Below, piece by piece: positions 23,667 through 35,190 of a DNA stretch of 64,000 nt. The notes under the pieces were generated by a model. The model was not told the origin of the DNA. It worked only from the letters and a program-made list of their open reading frames with translations, and did not search any database. Numbering within the stretch: position 1 is the first letter of the stretch; every line of letters starts with the position of its first letter. Origin of the DNA: Rutstroemia sp. NJR-2017a BVV2. Its lineage: Eukaryota > Ascomycota > Leotiomycetes > Helotiales > Rutstroemiaceae. Both the position numbers and the translations under genes were made by a program. The stretch covers positions 1,129,133-1,193,132 of the forward strand of contig NJPS01000051.1 in NCBI GenBank assembly GCA_002946415.1. Direction: 5' to 3'.

Positions 23667-24186
23667 AATGAACAGGTGAAGCTCAAAGAACTTTTGGACA
23701 ATGAATTTTAGGTATGTGAAAGTATAGGATCAATGGTCTGCGTCAATGCCGAGTTCGAAAATGTGCCTGTTTCTCGTGAAGTTGTGATTGCTGAGCTTCA
23801 AAGTGAGAAGTTGCCCCGTCCCAATTGCTATCGCTGACGAGGTCCTTGACGCCTAGAGACCAAAGCTTCCGTTTCGCGTATTTACATTGTACGCACGTGA
23901 TTGATAAAGAAACGCGAGAACCCTCAGAGCAGATTCCTAAAGTTTATTACATACGGGCGAGAGCTCAAATTCGAAACTCTTCCATCGCGTCAATTATAGA
24001 ACAGATAGTGTGATCTAAAATCGAGAATCGCAAACCACACATATCCCGACTTTCCATAGCCAATCTCTTTCGCAAATTCTGCCCTGGATTTCTGTTTACA
24101 AGCCCTCCCGTCTATCCTTACCTGATGCGCCGGAGCTTCTAATATACTGCCAGCCGGCTTAACAGCACTGGAACTATCCCGCGATC
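23667..24186. other. Divergent promoter region of PUP1 and NUP159
   Basis: About 520 bp with no gene. I looked for a proteasome control element and did not find a clear one. Confidence 0.4.
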
Positions 24187-27100
24187 ATGGCATTCAGCTT
24201 CGGAAATATGGGTAGTGGTGCTCTTAATACTAGCGGGGGTGGTGGTGGTGCAGCAGGCAATGTTCAGCTGGGCCCAGATCTTGAGGATATACAAACACAG
24301 GTTCGTGAATTTTTCAAGCAGTTATAAGAATTTACTTCAAGCTCTAACGCATTCAAGGCAATTGGCTTCTTGGCTCTTTCTGGAGAGTCTAAAGTCCAAC
24401 TTCTACCCTCACCATGGCCGTCCGACAATCTTCCTCCGCCGACCTCGTCCCTGATGGGGATCGCTTCACATCGTGGACTAATCGCAGCAGCTGGGCCGGA
24501 TGTTATAATTGTCGCAACAACAGAATCTGTCCGAAAAGCATTTGAGGGATCTGGTAGCAACTTCAAGTCCTTCGAACCACAACTTAAGATTCCTATGCCG
24601 ATGAGAGTCTCACAACTTGCCTTCACTGCGGACGGTTCATATTTAGTGCTATCTGCAGAGTCCGGGGGCGGGTTGGCAGTGTACGAAGTAGATGCATTAC
24701 TCAACGGCTCTACTCAGACCGCGTTCGAGCTCTCTACCAATGGCGAGGCCTTGAGAGCTCTGGTACCGAATCCTACACGGGAAAAGGGCGAGCTTCTTGC
24801 AGTTGTGACCGTGGACGGAAATCTTATGATGGCCAATCTCAAAGACCGTACATTCAGATCTGGTCCAAACGGGCAGGTGCTTAAGGATGGGGTAAGCTGC
24901 GTATCATGGTCAACCAAGGGAAAACAACTGGTGGCTGGGCTGGGCAACGGCACTGCGAGCCAGATGACACCGGAAGGAGAAGTTAAGGCTGAAATCCCAA
25001 AAGCCCCTGGAGTAGAGGAAAATAACCATGGTATGTCCTATTAGACGTTTCCGATCTCACAAATGACTGACGCGCCTTAAAGTATCATCTATAACCTGGC
25101 TTGAGAACCACGTTTTCTTGCTCGTTCATACACCATCTAGCTTTGATAATGGCACTGCCCCTAATTCAACATTTCACATAGCTACAAGGCAACCACCGAA
25201 CAATTTCATGTTTCAAAAACTCCAGGATCCTGCCCCACCGTTCGGCCTCAATCGCTCACCACCGCACCACTTCCTTCTGCGACTGAAAGATTTCCCTCCA
25301 AACTTACAGGACGCACTGATCGTTGGATCAAGTGCCTCTACTGACATCAACCTCTTCACTCGATCGAGTGTCCCCTTGACGAGTGAAAAACCAGCAGATA
25401 AAATTACTGGTGTATTCACAATGACTGAAATGGCCGATGACTCTCGTCGAGCCCAGCTTCCTGGAACATCAAATGGTGGGTTTGGCGATACATCTCCAAT
25501 AGGGTTCTCCCTTGACCTGTCTAGCAAGACCACAGTCTGGAAGCCTATTCCTGGTGATGATCAGATTGACGAGTCATCTCACCCTGTGCCTGCTCTCATG
25601 GTATTGAACAATGAGGGCGTCTTGGCTTCATGGTGGATAATATATTCCGAATCCATACGTGGCAAGACTGTGTATCCGGGGCTTGTGGTAGCTGAGGGCA
25701 TGGCAACGCCGCAAAAACCGGCAACAACTACAGCGCCGGCACCGGCATTCGGTGGCTCAAGCAATCAATCGTTCGGAAATCAACCTTCCACTGCTTCGCC
25801 ATTTGGAGCCTCGAAGCCGGCAGCTGCCTTTGGTGGTACCGGCGCATTTGGCTCTCCATCTGCGATCGGACAGAAACAATCGCCATGGGGCGGTCAATCT
25901 TTCGGAACACCGAGTTTCGGTGCGCCATCTATGGCAGCCCCAGCAGCGAAGCCTAGTACCCCGGCCTTTGGAGCCCCAGCTTTCGGCGCCACAAGTACTC
26001 CAGCCTTTGGACAAGCTGGTTTACCCGGACGTCAGTCAGTCTGGGGTTCTTCAAATGCACCCAGTCAGAACACAGGAACCGCCTTCGGTCAGCCAACTGC
26101 ACTTGGTAATGCTAAACCTGTGTTTGGGTCGAGTGCTGCGAGTGCCAGCACTCAGCCTCAAGCTTCAGGAGGGTTTGCTAACTTTGCGAACAAAGGCGGG
26201 TTCGCTTCTGCTGCTGCACCGGCCGCCGCAGGTCAAAGTATCTTTGGTTCTACGGGCGCCGCGCCATCAGCTACAGGGGTGTTTGGCAGCAACAATGCTC
26301 CTAGTGGCGGCGGGATCTTTGGCTCAAGTAATGCTGGGGCTGGTCAATCTAGCTCAAGTACCTTGTTTGGTGGTGCAACTAATAATGAAGCAAAGCCAGC
26401 TAGCACGTTTGGAGGCAACAAGTTCAGTCTCGGTACAACCTTCAAGGCCGATACTTCCAAAGAGAGTGAGCCTGGCAATACCACTACGGCCTCAGGCTCG
26501 TTTTTTGGAGGCGGGTTTGGAACTGCTTTGAAAGAGGCAGAAAAGACACCAGACGTCCAGGCAACTGTTTCTAAAGAAGCCGACATGGACACAGAGGATA
26601 CTGCGGAAGCAGAACAGTCTAGTAAAGCACAGCCGGCGACTCCCGACGCTACTCCTGCTCCTGCAAAGTCGTCATTCTTCGGCACTGCACCTTCTTCTGG
26701 TGCAGGCATTTTCGGACAGCCCTCTGTGAAACCCCAGCAATTATCTTCTCAACCTCCTCAAATCAAGCCTGCTCTTAGTGCAGATCCGCCTGCGAGTACA
26801 CTAGTTTCTCAGGCAAGTTCTAATCCCTTTGCCCTTGGAAGCTCCACTGCGGTACCAGTCGCAAATCCCTTTGCCGCACCCATCTCCTCTAAACCAACCC
26901 CAGCTTCACCTCCTGTACAGGTCAAGCAAGAGCCTTCGTCAGATAAAGAATCTTCAGGTGTCAGCAAAAGCATACCACAGGCGCCGCTGTCCCCCGACTC
27001 AAGGAGCAAGAGCAGCTATCCAATAGGAGAGTCATCTGCGTCTGCGAGCGAGAACGATGCACCGCTACCACCAGATTTTGCAACCAAGCCTAAAGCATCG

Positions 27101-28912
27101 ATAGCCCGCGAGACGGATGCGCCATTGCCTCCAGACTTTGCCTCCAAACCAAAACCCAAACCCATCGAGCCACCTCAAGCTGAAAATGTGAAAAGCGAGC
27201 AGGAAGCGCCACCATCTGAGCTGCCAAGTGACGATGTCCCAGCAGGGCCTGAGGATGAGGGAGACGATTCCGATTTCATCACGGAGGATGAAGGAGACGA
27301 TCAGAGCAAGGAGCCTAGCGATGAAGGTAGCGGGGAAGATCTTGGCAAGCCCGATAGCCCTACGTCTGAGTTCAATGTCACTCCGGGGCTTACCCCTCAA
27401 GGTTCTTTTGGTGGGAGGCAAAATACAGGAGCAGATAGCAGTCCCCTTGCCAAGATACAGAAACCCCAGCCACTAGGCCAATCAAGAGGTCTGTTTGGTG
27501 AGATAGGTGCTGCGGCACCTGTCCTCCCTCCACCCAAAGGCCCTTTACAGCCCCCATCACCTCGCTCACCTAGTCCAGTAAGATCGGCCATACCTCCAAG
27601 AATGATGCGACCCGACGCGTCAAGATCTGTCAGCGCTCCTAATGCTGCAGTAAATCTACTAGGTGGAAGAAAGCCACCCGTGAAGACAATGGTACCTTCC
27701 CAAAGTACTTTTAAAACTTCGGTTGACCAAGAGCAATTACAAGAACGACGCCGCCTTGAAGCCAGAGCAAGAAAAGAAGCAGAAGAAACAAGAAGTCTTG
27801 TCGATGATGAAGATGAGAAGATGCAAAGATATCTTAACGAAGATATCGAGGGAACTAGGACGCTGGACGAATTTATTGCACACTCCGACGTCAATCGCCC
27901 CGAATCCGCAGATAGCATTCCTGCACAAGTGGAGATTCTCTACCGTGATATCAACTCTATGATTGATACTCTTGGTGTCAATGCTAAAGCCCTGAAATCC
28001 TTCATCAAGGGTCATACTGAACAATACAAGGAGGACAGGGGCAAGGAGGATCTCGAGGGGCAAGAAGGTTGGTGCCTAGATGAAATTGATGCTTTGTCGC
28101 ACATCATTGAAAAGGAACTCGGTCGCGAGCTAGAAATGGGTCGAATTCAAGATCCAGCTCGTAAGGTTGAAACCTGCGAAGAGCTGCAAAAAGATCTTAT
28201 CAAATTACGACAAAAGCACGAGGACATCAAGAAGATTGTCGCCTCATATACTCATCCAGATCATATTGCCGGTGCCCGCGCACAGCCACTAAATGCTGAG
28301 CAGGCTGCTCAGCAAAGCGATCTTCGTCGCGACTACCTTGAATTTCAAAAACTTCTGTCCGAAGCCGAAGAAGCACTCACAGTGCTCAGAGCAAAGGTCG
28401 CATCACAAAGCACCAGTGGCAATTCTAAAACAGCCGTCCCTACCGTCGAAGCTATAATGCGTACAATAGCAAAAATGACCAGCATGGCGGAAAAACGCAG
28501 CGGGGACGTCGATGTCCTCGAGGGTCAAATGCGCAAGCTACGGTTCAGTACAACAAGTCGCGAAAGCAGCCCGGCATTGCGAACGCCCCAGAAGAATGGA
28601 AACAACAGGTTGAGCATGCGCGTCAATACACCAGGAACCTCGAGCACGAATCGGTTGTTCTATACACCGGAGAGCAATTTCAGAGGTTCGGCTTCAAGGA
28701 GGATGGGGGGCTCCGCACTAATGATGAGCGGGAGTGGTTCAGTCATGGGCAGTCCGAGCCCGAGAAAGAAGATCAGCGGATATACGAGGGATGAGAAGTC
28801 AATGTTGAGTGAAAAGGCGAAGAAGCAGATGAAGGTTAGGGAGAAGTTGAGGAAGGCTGTAACGCAAGCTGGAGTTAGTGTGTCTGCGATGCCTGAGAAT
28901 GATGATTATTGA
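24187..28912 (+). CDS. NUP159: Nucleoporin Nup159 (Nup214 homologue)
   Basis: Exons 24187-24300, 24358-25030 and 25083-28912 give 1,538 residues. Residues 1 to about 475 form the N-terminal beta-propeller region (for example VQLLPSPWPSDNLPPPTSSL and CVSWSTKGKQLVAGL), which in the family docks the DEAD-box helicase Dbp5 on the cytoplasmic face of the pore. From about 480 to 815 there are many FG, AFG and SFG repeats in a Gly/Ser/Ala-rich matrix. A Pro/acidic linker follows, with two DAPLPPDFA-type repeats (27056-27150). From about 1140 to 1420 is a heptad-rich coiled coil for the Nup82 complex, then a basic tail. All junctions close in frame. Confidence 0.93.
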
Positions 28913-29757
28913 AAGCAGGCGGGAGAGGAAGGACAGCTGACATGTGTGTTGGAAATGCCAGTCGGATGGAGAGATAGTCTCGTCTTCAGATGCAGGGTTT
29001 TCTGCATGAGCCAAATTTGGAAAAGGCGTTTTTTGGTATTGATGTGGAAAATGCTAAATTTATGATCTGAGATGAGAAAGAAAACATTAGCGTTGGGCTC
29101 GGTAATCAGAAGAGATACATATATGATACAACAGAATAGTGTATGAATACGATAACAGAAGCTGAGCAGGATCCCACGACAGACAAAATCGTAATTTTAT
29201 ATTAGTAGGTAATTCAACCTGTCGTTAGATATGCAGTTTGAAAAAGCACACACTTCTTATTGCACATCCAGATTCGCGTATCACGTGGAATTGTCACATT
29301 GAGCACGAAACATTTCAGGATTAAGTCTTTCACAACTCTGCTTTTACATGCTATCTATCCGTCTAAACGCCGTATTAGGAATTTCGAATCCTGCCTTAAA
29401 ATAAATATCCTTGATTTCGTTCGATCCGTTCGCGCCCTCATCTCATACCAGGGAGGAAAGCTCTGACCACACCCCCTCTCACCCCCGTCTACTCTGAGGT
29501 AATATCGCCTCTTGTTCTTCCCCTCAAACTTTCCCGGTTGACTCCTCACCACACCCAGATTCTTCGATTCTCTAATTGTAGATGAGAACCCATGTCATGT
29601 AGCACGTCAAGATCGTCAGAAAGACAAACATATGATATAACCAGGTAGATGGAAATGCAAAGAGACTGGCAAAAAGCTCTTTAAGACAAACGCAAAACGG
29701 AAAAATAACACCCCCCAGCCCCAAAAGGCCGGGCTAAACGCCGATACTACCCCAAAA
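28913..29757. other. Convergent intergenic between NUP159 and the DnaJ gene
   Basis: About 850 bp between convergent genes. Sequence is mixed with some AT-rich tracts; no gene is supported. Confidence 0.4.
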
Positions 29758-31186
29758 TTACTGAGAAGCGCATTGGACACGTTCACCCTGTTGTCCATCC
29801 TCGTCATCCTCATCCATGGCACCAGCACCTTGAGCTCTCGCCTGCTGGCTGGCATCAACATCCTCAAGGTCGACTGCTTCGGTCATAGTCTCGGCAGGTG
29901 GTGCAGTTGGTTCGATAGTGTTTGGAAGAATGGCCTTTAGTGATTCAAACGCTCCTGGCTCGGCAGTCCAGTTCTTTTCGGGGAATTTAACGTCGAACTG
30001 CACGTAAAGGTTGCCGAAATCGTGATGACGATAAGAAGGCATACCCTGGCCACGGATCATCTTCACGCTACCTGCACAACTTATTAGCTGTCTACTCGTT
30101 CAAATGAATGATGAAAGTGACATACCTGGACTGATAACCTCTCCTGGAAGAATCTCAACACTCAGCCATCGGTCATCCAAGTGCTCAACATAAATAGTGC
30201 CACCAGCGAGCGCAGTGACCAGATCAATTTCTGCGTGGTAAAATAAGTCTGTATCTTTGCGCTGGAACCGGGAATGAGGCTTTTGTTCAATCTCGAAAAC
30301 GACGTCACCTGGTTGAACACCAGGTGTTTGATCACCCTCACCCTTGAACTCAATCTTGTGCCCACTTGGAACACCTCTGTCAACGTGCACGTGGAGGACC
30401 TTCCGTTCAACTGTCGTCTTTTTACCGTTGCAAGCCTTGCACTTGTCCTTGTCCCGAATGGTCTCGCCCTCTCCATTACAATCTGGGCAAACCGTCTGGA
30501 ACCGCTGGATCATGGGACCCATTTGTCGCATCATTGTCTTCATACCATGGCCATCACAGCCGGCACACTTCTTAACGGCACCTTCCTTTCCTCCTCGTCC
30601 CTCACATTTTGGGCAGATAACAGATTTCTGGAGGGCCAGCTTCGAGACCTTTCCGCGATAGATATCTTCAAGGGAGACCTTGTGGACGTGGTGAATGGTG
30701 CGAGCCTTTGGTGGACCACGCTGTTGCATACCACCGCCGAACATGCCACCAAATCCACCACCACCGAATGCAGATCCTCCACCGAAGAATTGAGAGAATA
30801 AGTCTTCGGCGTTCATGCCACCAGCTCCTCCACCGCCCTCCAATCCTTCTTCACCATATTGGTCGTAAATCGAGCGTTTTTGTGGATCAGAGAGGATTTC
30901 GTAAGCATGAGAAATTTCCTTGAACTTTTCCGCTGCGTCGGGGTTGTGCTGATTTTTGTCTAACATTGTGAGAACAAATTCTCCATTTAGGGAATGGCGA
31001 GGGTCAAACTAACCTGGATGATGTTTCAAAGCCCCTACTTTGTATGCCTTCTTGAGCTGTTGTTCTGTGGCATCTGGTTGAACCTACGAGATGTAACGTT
31101 TAGTCAATGCTTCGCTATTTTTTTGTCTCGAGATGGAGGGTAAGTCTTACACCTAACAGATCATAGAGCTTTGTATCCTTGACCAT
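29758..31186 (-). CDS. YDJ1: Type I Hsp40/DnaJ co-chaperone with CaaX box (Ydj1/Mas5)
   Basis: Exons 31186-31151, 31083-31014, 30959-30126 and 30071-29758 give 417 residues. The J domain has the HPD motif ([19 protein letters not shown]), with the Asp codon made by splicing. A G/F-rich linker ([18 protein letters not shown]) follows, then four zinc-finger modules ([32 protein letters not shown]), then two substrate-binding beta domains. The protein ends in Cys-Ala-Ser-Gln, a CaaX box of the farnesylated type also found on yeast Ydj1. It should stimulate Hsp70 ATPase in the cytosol and at ER and mitochondrial surfaces. Confidence 0.97.
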
Positions 31187-32558
31187 CTTGTCTGATTTGC
31201 AGGATTGTGTGAGTTTCTACTCTGTGGAATTTCTTCCTTCGCTATGGCGAAAGATTCTCGACGGTATCGTTTCTTTGCGATCTATACTTCGGGGCGGGAT
31301 AGTTAGCCTTGGTGAACAACTACGTCCGATGCGGGACAGCAGCGAAGACATCGCACAAGGCAGAGTGCCCTTCCAACGGTGCCAACAACTCGGAGCAACG
31401 TATTTTCGAACATTTCGTGCATGTACAAGACAGGTAGTGATGGGGAATGTTTGACTTACAATTCGCGATGCAGCACACAAAGTGTAGAGTATTAGGATAG
31501 CGCAGGAGTTATTCTTTGGGTCTTCTAATTGAAGAAGTCAATCCAAGGCGCAGATTTTCCGGGGACCTCGTTTAGATGGAGACAGCCGTGTGGTTTTCCC
31601 TTATCGGAGAAGAGCCTGCACGCAAGAACAACGCTTCGAGTACTTCGTAGTTGAAGAGAATTGAAAATGTGAGAGGAGATTTGGTACAGTGAGAGGCCGA
31701 GTCGAGACGGGAGTTCTAAAATGTAAAGAAACAGTAAGACTTGGATTGTCGGTAGGGTTTGGCGGAGTCTTAAAAACGAGGAATTGTTCGCCTTACGCTG
31801 GTGGAAAAGAAAGAAGCGGCGTTTCTACTGTGGAAAGCATGGAAAGGATAGAATCGAAAAGAAGGGTCTCGAAAGGTAGCGATTTGACTGGCTTCTGACT
31901 GGTTCGTCGGATTTTCATTCAGCCGCATCGATCTCCGGTCGTTCCTGTGCAGCACGGAGTACACAGGATTATATAATACATATATACTTCGTATTACAAA
32001 GTAACTTCACAATGTTATGGATAAAAATGCTCCAAATAAGCACTGAACGGGACTGAACGGGACTGAACTCGACCTCCCTGGCATGAACTTGCCTCGTTCT
32101 AAACAAAGAATTCTAGCTCGAGTCAGGAAGCGAAGAACTTCCACGCTTCCACGCTCCCACGCCTCCACGCTTCCATGCTTCCAGTTCTCCCACCTGCCAC
32201 GTCGTTGGTCTATCCAAGACAAGCAGTAAGGCTAGATTAGATCAGTACAGGATGTAGCAAGATTAGCGAAAAAGACAAAGACACCGAGACGCCTCTCCTT
32301 ACACCAGTGTGGATGGCAAAAAGGAAGAAAAAAGATCTGAGCTACTTTGGAGCGTGGGAGAAAGGAGGGGCTTCTTATCGATAACACCTGGAAAGTGGAA
32401 TCTTAATATTATTTATTTGTTAGAACTTACAGCCGATTAAGTCATCGCATTTCTCTTAAGAGTGCTTGTGCCCCTCGTGCCCCTCGTGCCCCTCATCGTC
32501 TCGTCCTTCTTCCTCCTTGAAACCTGCAACCTCCCCCCGGCTTCTCTTCCCTACCAAG
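31187..32558. other. Divergent intergenic with short tandem repeats
   Basis: About 1.37 kb between the DnaJ and cytosine deaminase starts. A CCACGCTTCCACGCTCC-like run lies at 32140-32182 and GTGCCCCTC is repeated three times at about 32468-32494 in the deaminase leader. I looked for heat-shock elements upstream of the DnaJ gene and found no perfect three-unit site. No gene is supported. Confidence 0.4.
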
Positions 32559-33379
32559 ATGGCTTCCCTTAATGATCAAGAAGCCTTTGCTGTCGCAGTA
32601 GAAGAAGCCAAAATAAGTTACCAGGAAGGTGGTGTGCCGGTATGAGCCCCCAATCATCCACAACCAATAGAGACCACAACTATCTCTACATACGTTTTGC
32701 ACGGTTGTTAACAGCCCATCGTTAGATTGGAGCTGCCTTAATTTCAAAGGATGGGAAACTGCTAGGGCGTGGACATAACATGCGAGTCCAAAAAGGAAGC
32801 GCTATTCACCATGTAAGAAACAATAGTGAAGACATATGCTCCTCTCTATCGGCTTGCTTGGAGATCAATTACATTGATACTGCAGTTTAGGGGGAGACTT
32901 CTGCTCTAGAAAATTCTGGACGACTCCCTGCTTCCGCTTACAAAGGGGCAACGATGTTCACAACGTATGTCAATAATCACCAATATTTTCATTAGAAATC
33001 AAGTACCATGCTGATGCTTTCTCAGATTATCCCCGTGCGATATGTGGTAGGTGGCAAACTTGTATTAACAATGCCCAAAACGTGCTAATCGTTCTGGCAG
33101 TACTGGAGCCTGTATTCTATATGGTATTTCAAGGGTAGTCATTGGAGAGAACAAGACCTTCCTCGGAGGCGAAGCATACTTGAAACAGAGAGGGATTGAG
33201 GTTGTCAACATGCAGAACGATGAATGTCAGGAACTGATGGAGAAATTCATCAGTGAAAAGCCAGATTTATGGTAGGACAGATCTGACAAATCTGACATCT
33301 CCAGACCTTTTCTCTAACGATATTTCCTAGGAACGAGGACATCGGCGTGGAAAAGAGGGTCTATTCAAAGGAGGGATAG
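32559..33379 (+). CDS. FCY1: Cytosine deaminase
   Basis: Six exons: 32559-32639, 32726-32812, 32891-32964, 33026-33046, 33101-33271 and 33331-33379. They give 160 residues, the family size. The deaminase zinc site is complete: His-Gly-Glu (IHHGETSALEN, with His before and Gly after a splice) and Pro-Cys-Asp-Met-Cys (TLSPCDMCTGACILYGI). RGHNMRVQKGSAIHH and the C-terminal lid PDLWNEDIG also match the yeast enzyme, which converts cytosine to uracil for pyrimidine salvage. Exon 4 is a 21-nt micro-exon encoding the first zinc Cys; the codon of the second is split by the next intron. Confidence 0.95.
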
Positions 33380-33433
33380 GATGGCCATCAGGGCTCATTC
33401 TCGAACAGCAACCGTGATTGGCTAGTGTGGATT

Positions 33434-34735
33434 TCATTTAGTCAGTCTATGTATTTCCTCAAAATAGAATTTCAAATCGTCGGGGTTGACAAATGGTGTG
33501 ATTCCTATTGACGTCAGTAAAGAACAACGATACGCTGTATAAAGGACGAACCATGTCCAAGATTTGCAATCCAGCCTTGTTTTCCACCTCTAAAGCCCTT
33601 TACCATTTCCTCAACCACACGAGTTATAGCCTCTCGAGTTCCATACAAAACTCCTGGGTCTGCGTTTCCTTGAAATACAATAGGTCGGTCGCCCCGTATA
33701 CGGACTGCCTCTGCTGGATCTTGAAGCCAGTCAAGACCTACAACTTGGTACCCAAGGTCGCAGAGTGAATCAAGAGCATACCATGCTCCTTTCGCAAACA
33801 CAACCATAGGTACAGGCTCAAGTCCGAGCTCCTTTAGACGCCTTGGTAGATTTGCTGAGATATAACCAAGGTATGGTTGAGAAAACTCTTTAAACGAAGA
33901 TGGGGATAATTCGGCTGCCCATGAGTCAAAGACTTGGACTAACTGTGAGAGCATTAAATACTAAAATTTGGCAGGTTATAAAGGGAGCTTACTTGTGCTC
34001 CTGCCTGGACTTGTAGTGCGAGATACTCTACGCACACTTCCGCAATCTTCTGAAGGAGGTCTTTGCTTGCTTGCGGATACTTATAGACCCAAGTCTTGGT
34101 CTTCACAAATAGCTTGCTTCCTCCTCCTTCTACCATATAGCAGAGTAAAGTCCATGGAGCACCGCAGAATCCGAATAATGGAACACGACCCTTCAACTTG
34201 TGTCTTGTCATAGTGATCGCTTTGTATACATAATCCAGCTCGGCGGCAACATCGACCTTCTTGTTGAGCACCTGCTCATATTGCCCATCATCTGGCGATT
34301 CGAGTGGGCTAGGAAAGTGAGGCCCTTTCTTGTCCACCATCTCAACAACCATGCCCATAGCTTGAGGAATGACCAAAATGTCAGAGAAGATGATGGCAGC
34401 ATCGACGAGTCCGGCATAACGTTCAATTGGCTGAAGAGTCAATGTGGATGCAATTTCTGGTGAACGGCAGCATTCAAAGAAATCATTGTTGCCCTTCGCC
34501 TCGTGATATTCAGGTAGGTAACGCCCAGCTACAGAAAGATAATTCACGATTAGCTACGCCCGTTCTAATTGTTGCTTCATTGAATCATACCTTGGCGCAT
34601 CACCCACATCGGAGGCCGCTCTACCTTATGACCTGAAATCCATCAGCACGCCGAATCCTCTATTCGACATCGCAACTTACCCCATGCTGTTCTAATGATG
34701 AGGTCGTTCTGTAGCGGTTCGAATTGATGGCCCAT
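33434..34735 (-). CDS. HEM12: Uroporphyrinogen decarboxylase
   Basis: Exons 34735-34681, 34632-34591, 34528-33993, 33942-33552 and 33504-33434 give 364 residues. Hallmarks are [17 protein letters not shown] (substrate-binding arginines), [15 protein letters not shown] (catalytic Asp), [34 protein letters not shown] and [20 protein letters not shown]. The enzyme decarboxylates the four acetate side chains of uroporphyrinogen III in cytosolic heme synthesis. The stop lies only 54 bp from the stop of the convergent cytosine deaminase gene, so 3' UTRs must overlap. Confidence 0.96.
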
Positions 34736-35190
34736 GATTTACTACAGGGGGGAACGGAGACAATAAATCTAAAATATAAACAACTTTTTGCTGGACAGAC
34801 GGTAGGGGGGCTGTACAATAAATGGAAATGCATATGAAATTTTAGGAGAACCAGGACTGTATGAAAGCTGTAATTGTCATCATCTGCTTCAAAGTTTCAT
34901 CCCACCTCGGAACTCCATGTCGACCCCACCACAAGAAATAAAATAAGCTACGGTGCCCGCATGTTCTGCCCGCATAAACAATTCACCGAAGCCGAACAGC
35001 ACCGGGGAAAAGAAGTCTGGTAGACCGTTAAGTACAATATATACACTGGGTTGCCCACTGATAGCACAGGTTTGCTCAAAGGCCTGGGAGCCGATCCGCA
35101 AACCTCCCGAAGTCAAAGTGTCCGACAGTACCAGGGTTTCAATGTCGATTTATAGAGGGTTGGTGGGCCGGGTATTTTTCTCAACGCGCT
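34736..35190. other. Divergent intergenic, HEM12 and large hypothetical gene promoters
   Basis: About 455 bp. Open frames here run into stops and lack family features. No motif can be supported. Confidence 0.35.

Noticed and set aside
25752..26531. 259-codon + strand frame inside NUP159
   Set aside because: It is out of frame with the FG-repeat exon and reflects repeat composition.
30274..30801. 175-codon + strand frame opposite the DnaJ gene
   Set aside because: It lies wholly antisense to the conserved DnaJ zinc-finger exon, with no start context or family match.
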